A stretch of DNA of 64,000 bases, taken from assembly GCA_964249735.1 (NCBI GenBank), contig CAXUDP010000008.1:1-64000 (forward strand), written 5' to 3'. Of the stretch, positions 32,866 to 41,013 are shown one piece after another. The position numbers were made by a program, and so were the translations under genes. The notes beneath the pieces are model-generated. The model was not told the origin of the DNA. It made no database searches and worked only from the letters and a program-made list of their open reading frames with translations. The first letter of the stretch is position 1. Every line of letters begins with the position of its first letter. The DNA is from Lichenicola sp964249735 (GTDB lineage: Bacteria; Pseudomonadota; Alphaproteobacteria; Acetobacterales; Acetobacteraceae).

Positions 32866-33518
32866 GACTGGATCTCCTGCGGCTCGACATCGGTCGTGGC
32901 GCGGCCGGTGATCATTGCCGGCAGGGTCTTCGGCACCACCGCCACCAGAAGGAGGTGCACCACCACGAACAGCACGATCCCGCTCATGGCGAAGAAGTGG
33001 ATCCAGCGCATGGTGGGATACCCGCCGAATAGGTCGTCGACCACCTGCAGCTGCACCGGCTTCCACAAGCCGAGACCGGAAACCAGCGCCGCCACGCCGA
33101 GCAGGAGCACGACGACGTAGAGCAGGCGCTGCACGGCGTTATAGGTGCCGAGCTTGTGGTGCAGCCGGAAGGTCAGCGCCTCGCGCAGGTCGCGCCACAC
33201 CGTCCGCGGCGTCAGAGGCAGGAAGGAGCGCATGAAGTGCCGGCCGCCGAGCCCGTAGGCGAAGTAGATCGTGGCGTTGCCGACCAGCAGCCACATCGCC
33301 GCCAGGTGCCAGGCTATCCCGCCGCCGAGCCAGCCGCCGAGCGTGGCCCAGGCCGGAAACTCGAACGGCAGCAGGGGCGACGCGTTGTAGATCTGCCACC
33401 CACTCGACACCATCATCACCAGCGCGACCGCGTTCACCCAATGGGTCAAGCGGACCACCAGGGGGTGGACGATGACGACCCGCCTGGTCCTGGCCGGACC
33501 GGCCGTCGTGTCGGACAT
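32862..33518 (-). CDS. Cytochrome b/b6-like membrane subunit
   Basis: 218 residues with four transmembrane helices and paired histidines suited to bis-His haem ligation: RLTHWVNAVALVMM in helix 1, IAWHLAAMWLLVG in helix 2, and RWIHFFAMSGIVLFVVVHLLLV in helix 4. This is the DUF4405/Ni-hydrogenase-type cytochrome b561 fold. The gene is coupled by a four-base overlap to the molybdo-enzyme gene, so it probably links that periplasmic enzyme to the quinone pool. Confidence 0.88.
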   Translation of the reverse strand: MSDTTAGPARTRRVVIVHPLVVRLTHWVNAVALVMMVSSGWQIYNASPLLPFEFPAWATLGGWLGGGIAWHLAAMWLLVGNATIYFAYGLGGRHFMRSFLPLTPRTVWRDLREALTFRLHHKLGTYNAVQRLLYVVVLLLGVAALVSGLGLWKPVQLQVVDDLFGGYPTMRWIHFFAMSGIVLFVVVHLLLVAVVPKTLPAMITGRATTDVEPQEIQS

Positions 33519-33584
33519 GATGCGGAACTCCCGGGCCGGTCGAACGCGCTCTGTCGCGCCGATCCGGCCTCATATGGGGAGAGA

Positions 33585-34175
33585 CTACATCGGCGGCACG
33601 GTCCCGTCTTCGCCGATGATGATGCGCTTGGCGTCCACGCTGCCGTCGGTGCCTTTGGGTCCGAACGCGACCACGTGCGCGCCGGGCTTCAGCAGCGCCT
33701 TCGAGCCAGGCTCCAGGTCCACCACCGGCACGTCGTCGGGCACCAGCAGCTTCTTCTGGCCACCCTTGTAGTCGACGGTCATGGTGCGGCCGCTGGTGCC
33801 GACCACCGAGCCGATGGTGCCGTTGGTCATCGACGAGTTCTTGCCGAGGTCCCAGCCGTAGTTGCCCTCGCCGGCGCCGCGCATGCTCTCGGGGAACACC
33901 GTGACCTCCAGCGCCTTCAGCGTGCCGTCCGGCTGCGGCACCGCGGCGGTGCCGATGAACCGGCCGCTCTGCACCGCGGTCAGACTGGCCTTGGTGGCGC
34001 CGACATAGCCGGTGTCGGCGGTGGTCTTCAGCGTGACGGTGCCGGCATGGCTGCGCAGGGTGACGCTGTCGCCGTCGACGGCGGTGATCACGCCACGTGT
34101 GCGTGGCGGCACCTGGGCCAGTGCGGTGCCGGCGGTCAGCGCGAGGAGCAGGCTGGCGGCGGTAAGGGATCTCAT
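33585..34175 (-). CDS. Secreted DUF5666-like protein
   Basis: 196 residues. The signal peptide MRSLTAASLLLALTAGTALA is followed by short beta-strand repeats of the form RGVITAVDGDSVTLRSHAGTVTLKT and GRTMTVDYKGGQKKLLVPDDVPVVDLEPG, the pattern of DUF5666/OB-like secreted proteins. Function is unknown. It lies 66 bp upstream of the cytochrome b and molybdo-enzyme genes on the same strand, so the three probably form one periplasmic redox operon. In some alphaproteobacteria such a protein accompanies this cytochrome/oxidoreductase pair. Confidence 0.72.
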   Translation of the reverse strand: MRSLTAASLLLALTAGTALAQVPPRTRGVITAVDGDSVTLRSHAGTVTLKTTADTGYVGATKASLTAVQSGRFIGTAAVPQPDGTLKALEVTVFPESMRGAGEGNYGWDLGKNSSMTNGTIGSVVGTSGRTMTVDYKGGQKKLLVPDDVPVVDLEPGSKALLKPGAHVVAFGPKGTDGSVDAKRIIIGEDGTVPPM

Positions 34176-34426
34176 GGTCGTGGTCCTGTTCTGCCGGCGG
34201 TTGGCGGGCAACGGCTCCGCGTCGCGGCGGGCGATCTACGTTCGGCGGGCAGACGGGTTGCCCTCCCGTCCCAAGCCACATCCCAGACAAAGTTGCTTCC
34301 TGGTTAATCACAGGCTGCACAGAAGATATGCAGACACGGGTGTCGACCCGGTTCCGGGGCGACACTAGATGTCCGGTCCCCTGCGGGACGGTATGGCCGT
34401 TCCGCGCTGAATCGGACCTTCCCCTC

Positions 34427-34549
34427 ATGTCGACCCCCACCAAGACCCCGACCCTGCGCACCCGCGATGTCGGCTCGATCGTGTCCAGCTGCGCCGCCCT
34501 GGCGGTGTCGGTGTTCTTCGCCGGCGGCATGTGGCTGGTGATGCGCTGA
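34427..34549 (+). CDS. Small membrane protein
   Basis: 40 residues: MSTPTKTPTLRTRDVG then a helix SIVSSCAALAVSVFFAGGMWLVMR reaching the C-terminus. Composition is protein-like, and the region is divergent from the DUF5666-like gene. The ribosome binding site is weak (GGA about 12 bases upstream). No family recognised. Confidence 0.4.
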   Translation: MSTPTKTPTLRTRDVGSIVSSCAALAVSVFFAGGMWLVMR

Positions 34550-34640
34550 CTGTCGGGCAACCGGTCCGGCCAGGCTCTGCGGATGCGCCACGTGCGCATC
34601 CGCGCTATCCTTCCGGCCCACGGTTCATGGGGAGACGCAG

Positions 34641-34922
34641 ATGAAGGCGGTGTGGAACGATCAGGTCGTGGCCGAGAGCGACGACATCGTCACGGTGGAA
34701 GGCAACGAGTATTTTCCTGCCGCCTCGGTGCAGCCGGGAGTGCTGGCGCCGAGCAGCCACACCAGCCAATGCCCGTGGAAGGGCACCGCGCATTATCATT
34801 CGCTGTCCGTCGGTGGCGCGGTGAACGAGAACGCGGTCTGGTTCTATCCCGATCCCAAGCCGGCAGCGGCGGAGATCAGGGACCGGGTTGCATTCTGGAA
34901 GGGCGTCAAGGTTTCCGCCTGA
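34641..34922 (+). CDS. DUF427 family protein
   Basis: 93 residues, the typical single-domain length. MKAVWNDQVVAESDDIVTVEGNEYFPAASV, SHTSQCPWKGTAHYHSLSVGG and NAVWFYPDPKPAAAEIRDRVAFWKGVKV cover the whole DUF427 signature. These are small cytoplasmic beta-rich proteins of unknown function. Ends 28 bp before the convergent PhyH gene. Confidence 0.88.
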   Translation: MKAVWNDQVVAESDDIVTVEGNEYFPAASVQPGVLAPSSHTSQCPWKGTAHYHSLSVGGAVNENAVWFYPDPKPAAAEIRDRVAFWKGVKVSA

Positions 34923-34950
34923 TCGGGCAGCCGCCGCGACCGGCCGCCCG

Positions 34951-36197
34951 CTAGCCGCCGGGCGGATCGAACGCGGACACGTTCTCCCGACGGCGCCAGC
35001 CTTGTCCCTTCACGCCCAGCCGGTCGAGCAGGTCGCCGACCTGCCAGAACGTGGTGGCCCGTCGGGCGCCGAGCGCCTGCAGGCGCCACGGATCGACGGG
35101 AAGCGGGAAGAACGGGTTGCGCCGGCCATAGGCCCACACCTCGACCCGCAGGCCGGGACCAGCACTCGGNNNNNNNNNNNNNNNNNNNNNNNNNNNNNNN
35201 NNNNNNNNNNNNNNNNNNNNNNNNNNNNNNNNNNNNNNNNNNNNNNNNNNNNNNNNNNNNNNNNNNNNNGGTTGCGCCGGCCATAGGCCCACACCTCGAC
35301 CCGCAGGCCGGGACCAGCACTCGGGCCGCGTGCATGAAAGCCGGACGTGTCGGCGACGATCAGGGTGTTGGCCGGGGTGGCGAAGGCGCGCGGCGCCGCG
35401 TAGCCGAGCGCTGCGACTTCCTCCCGGGCGATGCGGAACGAGCCGCGCCCGCTCAACCGGTTCGGCGCCTCGCGCGCGGCGACGCTCATCCGCCATTCCC
35501 AGTCCCGCCGTGCCAGAGTGATCCGGTGCGAGCCCGGCACATAGACGAACGGGCCACCATCCGGAGCAACGTCGGTCAGGGTGAGCCAGGCCTTGACCGT
35601 CGGCTGGAAGGTGTCGGCGTGCAGGGCGGTCTGCGGGTCCGGCTCGCCCGCCACCGCGCCGGACAGGATCGACTGCAGGTAGCAGACCGGCTCAGAGTCG
35701 TGGCTGCCGACGTAGCGAAGCAGGCCGCGCCATGTGGGGTGCGACAGCAGCAGGCGCAGCGCCGGCATCCGGTCCAGGGCGGCGGGATCGAGGGCGAGGC
35801 GGCGGGTGATCGTGTCGCCCTGGACGGTCTCGCGCGCCGGTCCCCGGAAGACCTGCGCCTGTCGCAGCAGCTCGGCGAACTCGGCCTGCGGCAGGAAGTC
35901 CCGGACAGTGACGAAGCCGTTGCGCGCGAAGGCGGCCACGTGCTCGGGCGCGACCAGCCGCGACAGCCGGCGGCGGCGCAACGCGGCTAGGCGGTGGGCC
36001 AGGCCCTGGCGGCCGACATGCAGGCCCAGCCGGTTCAGCCGGGGGCTGCCGATCACTGGGTTGTCCCGGAACGACTTTGCACCGGTCAGCAGCTGCGCGG
36101 TCCAGAACGGCAGCAGCGCGGCCCGCTTCGCCTGCCGGACCACACCGCCGGCCGCAGACAGGACGCGCGTCACGTGCGACGCCCGCCGCCGGAACAC
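34951..36197 (-). CDS. Phytanoyl-CoA dioxygenase (PhyH) family protein, interrupted by a false gap
   Basis: After collapsing the artefactual gap, about 360 residues. VAAFARNGFVTVRDFLPQAEFAELLRQ begins the double-stranded beta-helix domain. TALHADTFQPTVKAWLTLTDVAPDGGPFVYVPGSHRITLARR supplies the H-x-D iron ligands, and NTLIVADTSGFHARGPSAGPG contains the distal His; the C-terminus is NPFFPLPVDPWRL...DPPGG. Fe(II)/2-oxoglutarate oxygenase; substrate unknown. It is a paralogue of the divergent gene at 36459 (shared LLPF...NPVIGS N-terminal region). The start is uncertain: GTG 36197 is used, GTG 36173 is possible, and ATG 36344 seems too far. Confidence 0.8.
35115..35324. other. False assembly gap: 100 N flanked by an exact 55-bp repeat
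   Basis: N run 35170-35269. The 55 bases before it (35115-35169) are identical to the 55 after it (35270-35324). A contig overlap left unmerged explains this fully. Removing 155 bases joins the frames of the PhyH gene (GPSAGPGLRVEVWAYGRRN on both sides). Confidence 0.9.
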
Positions 36198-36458
36198 GCC
36201 GGGGATGTCGGATCTGGACGTTCGGTCATTTACATAAAGCCTTCGCTGCTCGTCGCGTGCGTGTGTCGCCGCCCGGGTCCGGGGGCGGCGCGGGGCGTCG
36301 GCCGGGCCGGCACACAGTGGGAGGATGGCACGAGGGCCAGCCATGCGGCAAAACGGGAGCCGGCGCGCACCGCCTTATGACTGGCCCGGCGGTTTTTCCG
36401 CTTCCGGCGAACCGCCGCTGCTGGCAGCGTGCGCCCGACACAGGACAGCAGACCCTCC

Positions 36459-37577
36459 ATGGACCAAGCCGTCATCCTCGATCGAACCGGAGCACGCGAC
36501 GTACCGCCCGCGACCGGCCGACGGCCGGCGGCCGGCTGGCGGCGCCTGCTGCTGCCGTTCCAGGCGATGGCGGTGCTGACCGCGTCGAAGGCGTTCAACA
36601 CCAACCCGGTGATCGGCAGCGAAGCGCTGAACCGGCGCGGGCTGCACATAGCCCGCCGGCGGCTGGCGGCGCGGATCGGCGAATCGCGCCGCAACCGCCT
36701 GACGAAGCTGCTGCCGGAAACCGACCGGGTCGCCTTCGAACGTGACGGCTTCATCGCGAAGCCGGACTTCCTCGACCCGGCCACTTTCGCGGCGTTCCGC
36801 AACGAGATTCTGTCGCTCGACGTGCCGGCCCGGGAAGCGGTGATCGGCGACACCCTGACCCGGCTGATCGCGCTGGACGGCCCGACGCTGAAGCGGCTCC
36901 CTGTGGTGCGCCAGGTGCTCGAAGGGCCGGCGTATCGCGGCCTGATCAACTACGTCGGCTCGTTCCGGCGCCGCCCGTCGCTCTACGTGCAGACCGTGTT
37001 CAGCCAGTTCGCGCCGGAGGCCGAGCCGGACATCCAGTCCTTCTTCCACACCGACACGTTCCACCCGACCGTGAAGGCGTGGTTCTTCCTGCAGGACGTG
37101 GAGCAGGACGCGGCGCCGTTCGCCTACGTGCCGGGCTCGCACCGCGCCAACCGGCGCAAGCTCGCCTGGGAGCGGCGGGTATCGATGACCGCGCGCGACG
37201 CCGGCGACCGCCTGACCGCGGAAGGCTCGTTCCGGATCACCGAGGCGGAGATCCGCAGGCTCGGCTACGGGGCGCCGCGTCGGATGCCGGTCGCCGCCAA
37301 CACGCTGGTGGTTGCGGACACTAGCGGCATCCACCGCCGCAGCACCACCGACCGGCCGTCGGTGCGCGTGTCGATCTGGGCCTACAGCCGCTCCAACCCG
37401 TTCCTGCCGTGGGTCGGCGGCGACCCGGTGGCGCTGCCGCTGGTCAAAGACCACGCGCAGCGGCTGTATTGGTGGATCAGCGACCGCCTCAAGGACACCC
37501 GCCGCAAGCCGCGCCTGTGGCGATGGGTGGGCAACAGGACGCCGTTGTCGCCACCGGTGTGCACTACCCACGACTAA
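36459..37577 (+). CDS. Phytanoyl-CoA dioxygenase (PhyH) family protein
   Basis: 372 residues. RVAFERDGFIAKPDFLDPATFAAFRNEIL opens the domain. FFHTDTFHPTVKAWFFLQDVEQDAAPFAYVPGSHRANRRKL carries the H-x-D iron-binding pair, and NTLVVADTSGIHRRSTTDRPSVRVSIWAYSRSNPFLP the distal His and 2-oxoglutarate Arg. It shares its whole architecture, including the unusual ~85-residue N-terminal region (LLPFQAMAVLTASKAFNTNPVIGS), with the divergent neighbour, so the pair arose by duplication. The substrate is unknown. A 260-bp spacer lies between the two starts. Confidence 0.88.
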   Translation: MDQAVILDRTGARDVPPATGRRPAAGWRRLLLPFQAMAVLTASKAFNTNPVIGSEALNRRGLHIARRRLAARIGESRRNRLTKLLPETDRVAFERDGFIAKPDFLDPATFAAFRNEILSLDVPAREAVIGDTLTRLIALDGPTLKRLPVVRQVLEGPAYRGLINYVGSFRRRPSLYVQTVFSQFAPEAEPDIQSFFHTDTFHPTVKAWFFLQDVEQDAAPFAYVPGSHRANRRKLAWERRVSMTARDAGDRLTAEGSFRITEAEIRRLGYGAPRRMPVAANTLVVADTSGIHRRSTTDRPSVRVSIWAYSRSNPFLPWVGGDPVALPLVKDHAQRLYWWISDRLKDTRRKPRLWRWVGNRTPLSPPVCTTHD

Positions 37578-37610
37578 CAGTAATGAGCATCCGGCAACAG
37601 ATGTGAGCAT

Positions 37611-38201
37611 TCATTTGATGATGTGGTTTTGGTAACTTTGCTGGAATTTCTGTAAAACTGCAACTTCCATAAAGTAAAAATCAGTGCTGTCATAGTTACG
37701 GTTGAGAGCGAACGTTTTGGAGAATTCGCTGCTATCAGAAACTACTGTCACGGTGCATATGAACTGGGAGGAGGTTTGGTGTGATATTCCAATGTGCTCT
37801 GGTAATCTAGGCGTGAAGGCCAGCTTCTTGTTACGACCAAAACCTGCTAGATCTATATACTCGGGCTTTTGCTTACGTACATCTACCTGCTCACGTCCAC
37901 CTGACCACATCAACGATACGGCTTCCGCGAGAACAAGATTTGGATCAGCTATGGCCGGCATTTTCACGTAAGATAGGAATGCGCGGCAGCCAACCGCATT
38001 GAAGTTCTTTCGGTTTGAGACTTTCAGCCTCAGCATGATGAAACCGTTATCAAGTCTTTCATTACACTCGCGTGTGAGGCTGAACGAGATAGTTAGTTTG
38101 GGCTTTCCAATTAGTCTGCGGAGCCTCTCGCTTACGATCGCGCTGAACAAGGTCTGGATCGTCGGAAGTGTGATTCTCAAAACTGCGCTGGTAACGCTCA
38201 C
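37611..38201 (-). CDS. Low-GC orphan protein, probably acquired
   Basis: 196 residues, not recognised. Base composition is roughly 45% GC by eye against ~70% around it, with codons such as AAA, AAT and TTT that neighbours avoid. Alternating strands (KLTISFSLTRECNERLDNGFIMLRLKVSNRKNFNAVGCRAFLSY and FICTVTVVSDSSEFSKTFALN) suggest a beta-sandwich. GTG 38201 lacks a good ribosome binding site, and the frame continues upstream without a start codon for 14 residues to a TAG, so the 5' end may be lost. It lies at the 3' side of tRNA-Glu. Confidence 0.5.
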   Translation of the reverse strand: MSVTSAVLRITLPTIQTLFSAIVSERLRRLIGKPKLTISFSLTRECNERLDNGFIMLRLKVSNRKNFNAVGCRAFLSYVKMPAIADPNLVLAEAVSLMWSGGREQVDVRKQKPEYIDLAGFGRNKKLAFTPRLPEHIGISHQTSSQFICTVTVVSDSSEFSKTFALNRNYDSTDFYFMEVAVLQKFQQSYQNHIIK

Positions 38202-38341
38202 GAATTTACGGCCATCATGTTGTGTCGGTAGTACTGGTAGGATCTAACTGTCCTTGGCCCGTAGATAGCGATGTCTGCCTGCAGCTAGCAGCACTGCGGC
38301 TTCACATCACATCCTATCATCGTCGAACTACTACCGAGAAA

Positions 38342-38417
38342 TGGCGTCCCGTAGGGGATTCGAACCCCTGTTACCGCCGTGAGAGGGCGGTGTCCTAGGC
38401 CTCTAGACGAACAGGAC
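38342..38417 (-). tRNA. tRNA-Glu (anticodon CTC)
   Basis: Reverse complement: acceptor GTCCTGT/ACGGGAC with one G-T pair, D arm GTCTAGAGGCCTAGGAC, anticodon stem CCGCC/GGCGG with loop CTCTCAC (CTC), T arm AGGGGTTCGAATCCCCT, encoded CCA at 38342-38344. Its 3' end faces the low-GC orphan region. Confidence 0.95.
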
Positions 38418-38573
38418 GTGGCCAGTGGCGGAGCATTTAAGGCACTGCTGAAGAGGGCGCAAGTCCCTCGCCGGACCGCCTTCCACCGTCGCTCTGCACC
38501 AGCGGTCTCGACACACCTATCGCCCGCTCTATGGTCGCTTTTTGATCGCGCCACTCATCCAGCCGGAGCACCC

Positions 38574-39332
38574 ATGGTCTTCCCCAGCGCCGAGACGGCA
38601 CGCTTCGCGAGCGTCTCCGGCGCTTTCCTCCTGGCATTCCCGGCCCTGTTCTCCATCGTCAATCCGCTGGGCGCCTCGCTGATCTTCGCCGAAGTCACCG
38701 ATGGTCGCAGCCCGGCAGAGCGGGCGATGCTCGCACGCAAGGTCGCCCTCTACGGCCTGCTGATCCTGCTTGTCTCGCTATGGATCGGCAGCACCCTTCT
38801 CGCCTTCTTCGGCATCACCATCGGGGCGCTCCGGATCGCCGGCGGTCTGGTGGTGGCGGTGCGGGCCTGGAGCCTGCTGCAGGCGCCGGAAGCCAACGAG
38901 GCCAAGAAGGAGGACCAGGCGCGGCAGGACGGCCGCACCGCGTCGGCCGACGTGTCCTCCACCGCATTCTTCCCGTTGACCATGCCGTTCACGGTGGGGC
39001 CGGGCAGCATCTCGGTGGCGATCGCGCTGGGGGCGGAACGGCCGGACGCGCCCGGGCTGCTGAACCAGCTCGGCTTCACCGTCGGCGCCTGCCTGGCGGC
39101 GGCGGCGGTGTGCGCGATCGTGTGGATCGCCTATTCGGGCGCACCGCGGCTGGTGCGGCTGCTGGGCCGGTCGGGGGCGCGCATCGTCACCCGGCTGGTG
39201 GCGCTGATCCTGCTGTGCATCGGCGTGCAGATCGTGGTGTCGGGCGTGCAGGAGGTGCTGGCGGGGGCGGTGGCGCAGGTCTTCGCCGGCCGCGTGGCGC
39301 TGCCCGACCTGGACGGTGCCGGCGCGCGGTGA
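38574..39332 (+). CDS. MarC family integral membrane protein
   Basis: 252 residues with six transmembrane helices. FLLAFPALFSIVNPLGASLIFAEVT at the N-terminus (with the family's NP motif), FFGITIGALRIAGGLVVAVRAWSLL, and the repeat element AFFPLTMPFTVGPGSISVAIALGA identify the MarC/UPF0056 family. Its function is unknown despite the historical antibiotic-resistance name. ATG 38574 has GGAG six bases upstream. Confidence 0.9.
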   Translation: MVFPSAETARFASVSGAFLLAFPALFSIVNPLGASLIFAEVTDGRSPAERAMLARKVALYGLLILLVSLWIGSTLLAFFGITIGALRIAGGLVVAVRAWSLLQAPEANEAKKEDQARQDGRTASADVSSTAFFPLTMPFTVGPGSISVAIALGAERPDAPGLLNQLGFTVGACLAAAAVCAIVWIAYSGAPRLVRLLGRSGARIVTRLVALILLCIGVQIVVSGVQEVLAGAVAQVFAGRVALPDLDGAGAR

Positions 39333-39339
39333 ACGACGT

Positions 39340-39897
39340 TCACGCTTCCAGGTTCGCGTCCCAGTACAGGAAGTCGAGCCAGGTCTTGTGCAGGTTGTCG
39401 CGCGGGGCGTGGCGCTTCGCCGCCTCGTCCACCTGCCGGGGGCTGGGCTCGCTCGGGCGGCGCAGCAGGTGCATGCCGCTCTGCTTGAGCGACTGGCTCC
39501 CTTTCCGCAGGTTGTCGCGCTGGCAGCAGGTGACGACGTTGCTCCACGACGTGGTGCCGCCGCGACAGCGCGGCACCACGTGGTCGAAGGTGAGCTCCTT
39601 GGCCGACAGCTCCTGGCTGCAGTACTGGCAGCGGAAGCCGTCGCGCAGGAACACGTGGTAGCGGGTGAACGCCACCCGCTTGCGCCGGTGGTACTGCTTC
39701 AGTGCCACCACCGACGGGATCGGGAAGGAGCGGGTGGCCGAGCGCACCTCGACCTCGTAGTTGATCACCGGTGTGACCCGCTCCTGCAGCACCGCAACCA
39801 GCGCGTCCTGCCACGACCACACCGACAACGGGCCCCAGCTCATCGGCTGCATGTCGGCGTTCAGCACCAGGGTCTGCAGGGTCGGGATGTGGCTCAC
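39340..39897 (-). CDS. HNH endonuclease family protein
   Basis: 185 residues. TLVLNADMQPMSWGPLSVWSWQDALVAVLQERVTPVINYEVEVRSATRSFPIPSVVALKQY is followed by the HNH/zinc module FLRDGFRCQYCSQELSAKELTFDHVVPRCRGGTTSWSNVVTCCQRDNLRKG, with two CxxC-type cysteine pairs and the catalytic DHVVPR. This type is widespread in alphaproteobacteria as a chromosomal nuclease of unknown role. The frame has no ATG at the expected place; GTG 39897 matches the family N-terminus. Confidence 0.85.
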   Translation of the reverse strand: MSHIPTLQTLVLNADMQPMSWGPLSVWSWQDALVAVLQERVTPVINYEVEVRSATRSFPIPSVVALKQYHRRKRVAFTRYHVFLRDGFRCQYCSQELSAKELTFDHVVPRCRGGTTSWSNVVTCCQRDNLRKGSQSLKQSGMHLLRRPSEPSPRQVDEAAKRHAPRDNLHKTWLDFLYWDANLEA

Positions 39898-40119
39898 GCG
39901 GCGGAAAACCCTGCCGGATCCGGGAGCGACAACAGGCAGAACTGGCCGCCAGCGGGCAAGAGCACATCCTCGACCAGGACGATGCAGGGTGCCTGAGCAT
40001 TCGATCAAACGAACGCCAGTCGGACTGCGTCGTCGAGAACCTGTTCTTTCTATTGCAGAGGGTTCGATGCTCCGCAAGCCGGATGCGGATTCGCGGCGTC
40101 CGTGTCACGGTCCCGTCGC

Positions 40120-40980
40120 ATGAGCGAATCGGGGATCTCGGTTGTCGGCGCCGTCTGCACCCGGTTCGCGCCGAGCCCGACCGGGCTCCTGCATCTGGGC
40201 CACGCCCGCTCGGCGCTGGCCGGCTGGACCCGGGCGCGACAGGCCGGCGGCCGGTTCCTGCTGCGGCTGGAGGACATCGACCCTGGCCGCTGCCGGCCGG
40301 AATGGGCGGATGCGGTGATGCGCGACCTCCGCTGGCTCGGCCTGGACTGGGACGGGCCGATCCGGGTGCAGTCGTCGCACCTCCCGGAATACCGCCGGAC
40401 GCTCGACCAGCTCGGCGCCCGGGCGCTGCTCTACCCCTGCTTCTGCACCCGCGCCGACATCCTGGCCGCCGGCTCGGCGCCGCATCGGGCACCCGACGGC
40501 GTGGCCTTGTATCCCGGCACCTGCCGCGGGCTCGATCCGGGTCTCCGGGCCGGGCGCCTCGCCGCCGGGGAGCCGCACGCGCTGCGCCTCGACATGGCGG
40601 CGGCCTGCCGGGCGGCCGGTCCGCTGGAGCGCCACGAGGAAGGGCAGGGGCGGATCCGCTGCCATCCCGAGCGGTTCGGCGACGTGGTGCTGGCGCGCAA
40701 GGAGGTGCCGGCCAGCTACCACCTGTGCGTCTCCCATGACGACGCGCTCGCCGGTGTCACGCTGGTGACGCGTGGGGTCGACCTGCTGCCCTCCACCGAC
40801 CTGCACCGGCTGCTGCAGGCGCTGATGGGCTGGCCGGAGCCGGCCTACGCGCATCATCCGCTGTTGTGCGGCCCGGACGGAAGCCGGCTCGCCAAGCGCG
40901 ACGGCGCCGCCAGCCTGGCCGGGTTGCGGGCGCAGGGGCTCGATCTGGCCACCGTCCGGGCGATGGCCGGGTACGGCTGA
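40120..40980 (+). CDS. gluQ: Glutamyl-Q tRNA(Asp) synthetase
   Basis: 286 residues. The class I signature TRFAPSPTGLLHLGHARSALAGW (HLGH), the ATP loop SRLAKRDGAASL (KR in place of KMSKS), and the Zn-binding cysteines in YPCFCTR and YPGTC are those of GluQ, the truncated GluRS that lacks an anticodon-binding domain. It glutamylates queuosine 34 of tRNA(Asp). ATG 40120 begins MSESGISVV. In other proteobacteria it often neighbours dksA; that is not the case here. Confidence 0.93.
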   Translation: MSESGISVVGAVCTRFAPSPTGLLHLGHARSALAGWTRARQAGGRFLLRLEDIDPGRCRPEWADAVMRDLRWLGLDWDGPIRVQSSHLPEYRRTLDQLGARALLYPCFCTRADILAAGSAPHRAPDGVALYPGTCRGLDPGLRAGRLAAGEPHALRLDMAAACRAAGPLERHEEGQGRIRCHPERFGDVVLARKEVPASYHLCVSHDDALAGVTLVTRGVDLLPSTDLHRLLQALMGWPEPAYAHHPLLCGPDGSRLAKRDGAASLAGLRAQGLDLATVRAMAGYG

Positions 40981-41013
40981 ACCGGCCTATCCTCCGGCGG
41001 CCGGAGGTTCCGC

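Noticed and set aside
37578..38341. A complete integrated element with att sites at tRNA-Glu.
   Set aside because: No integrase gene and no second copy of the tRNA 3' end was found; only one low-GC gene is present.
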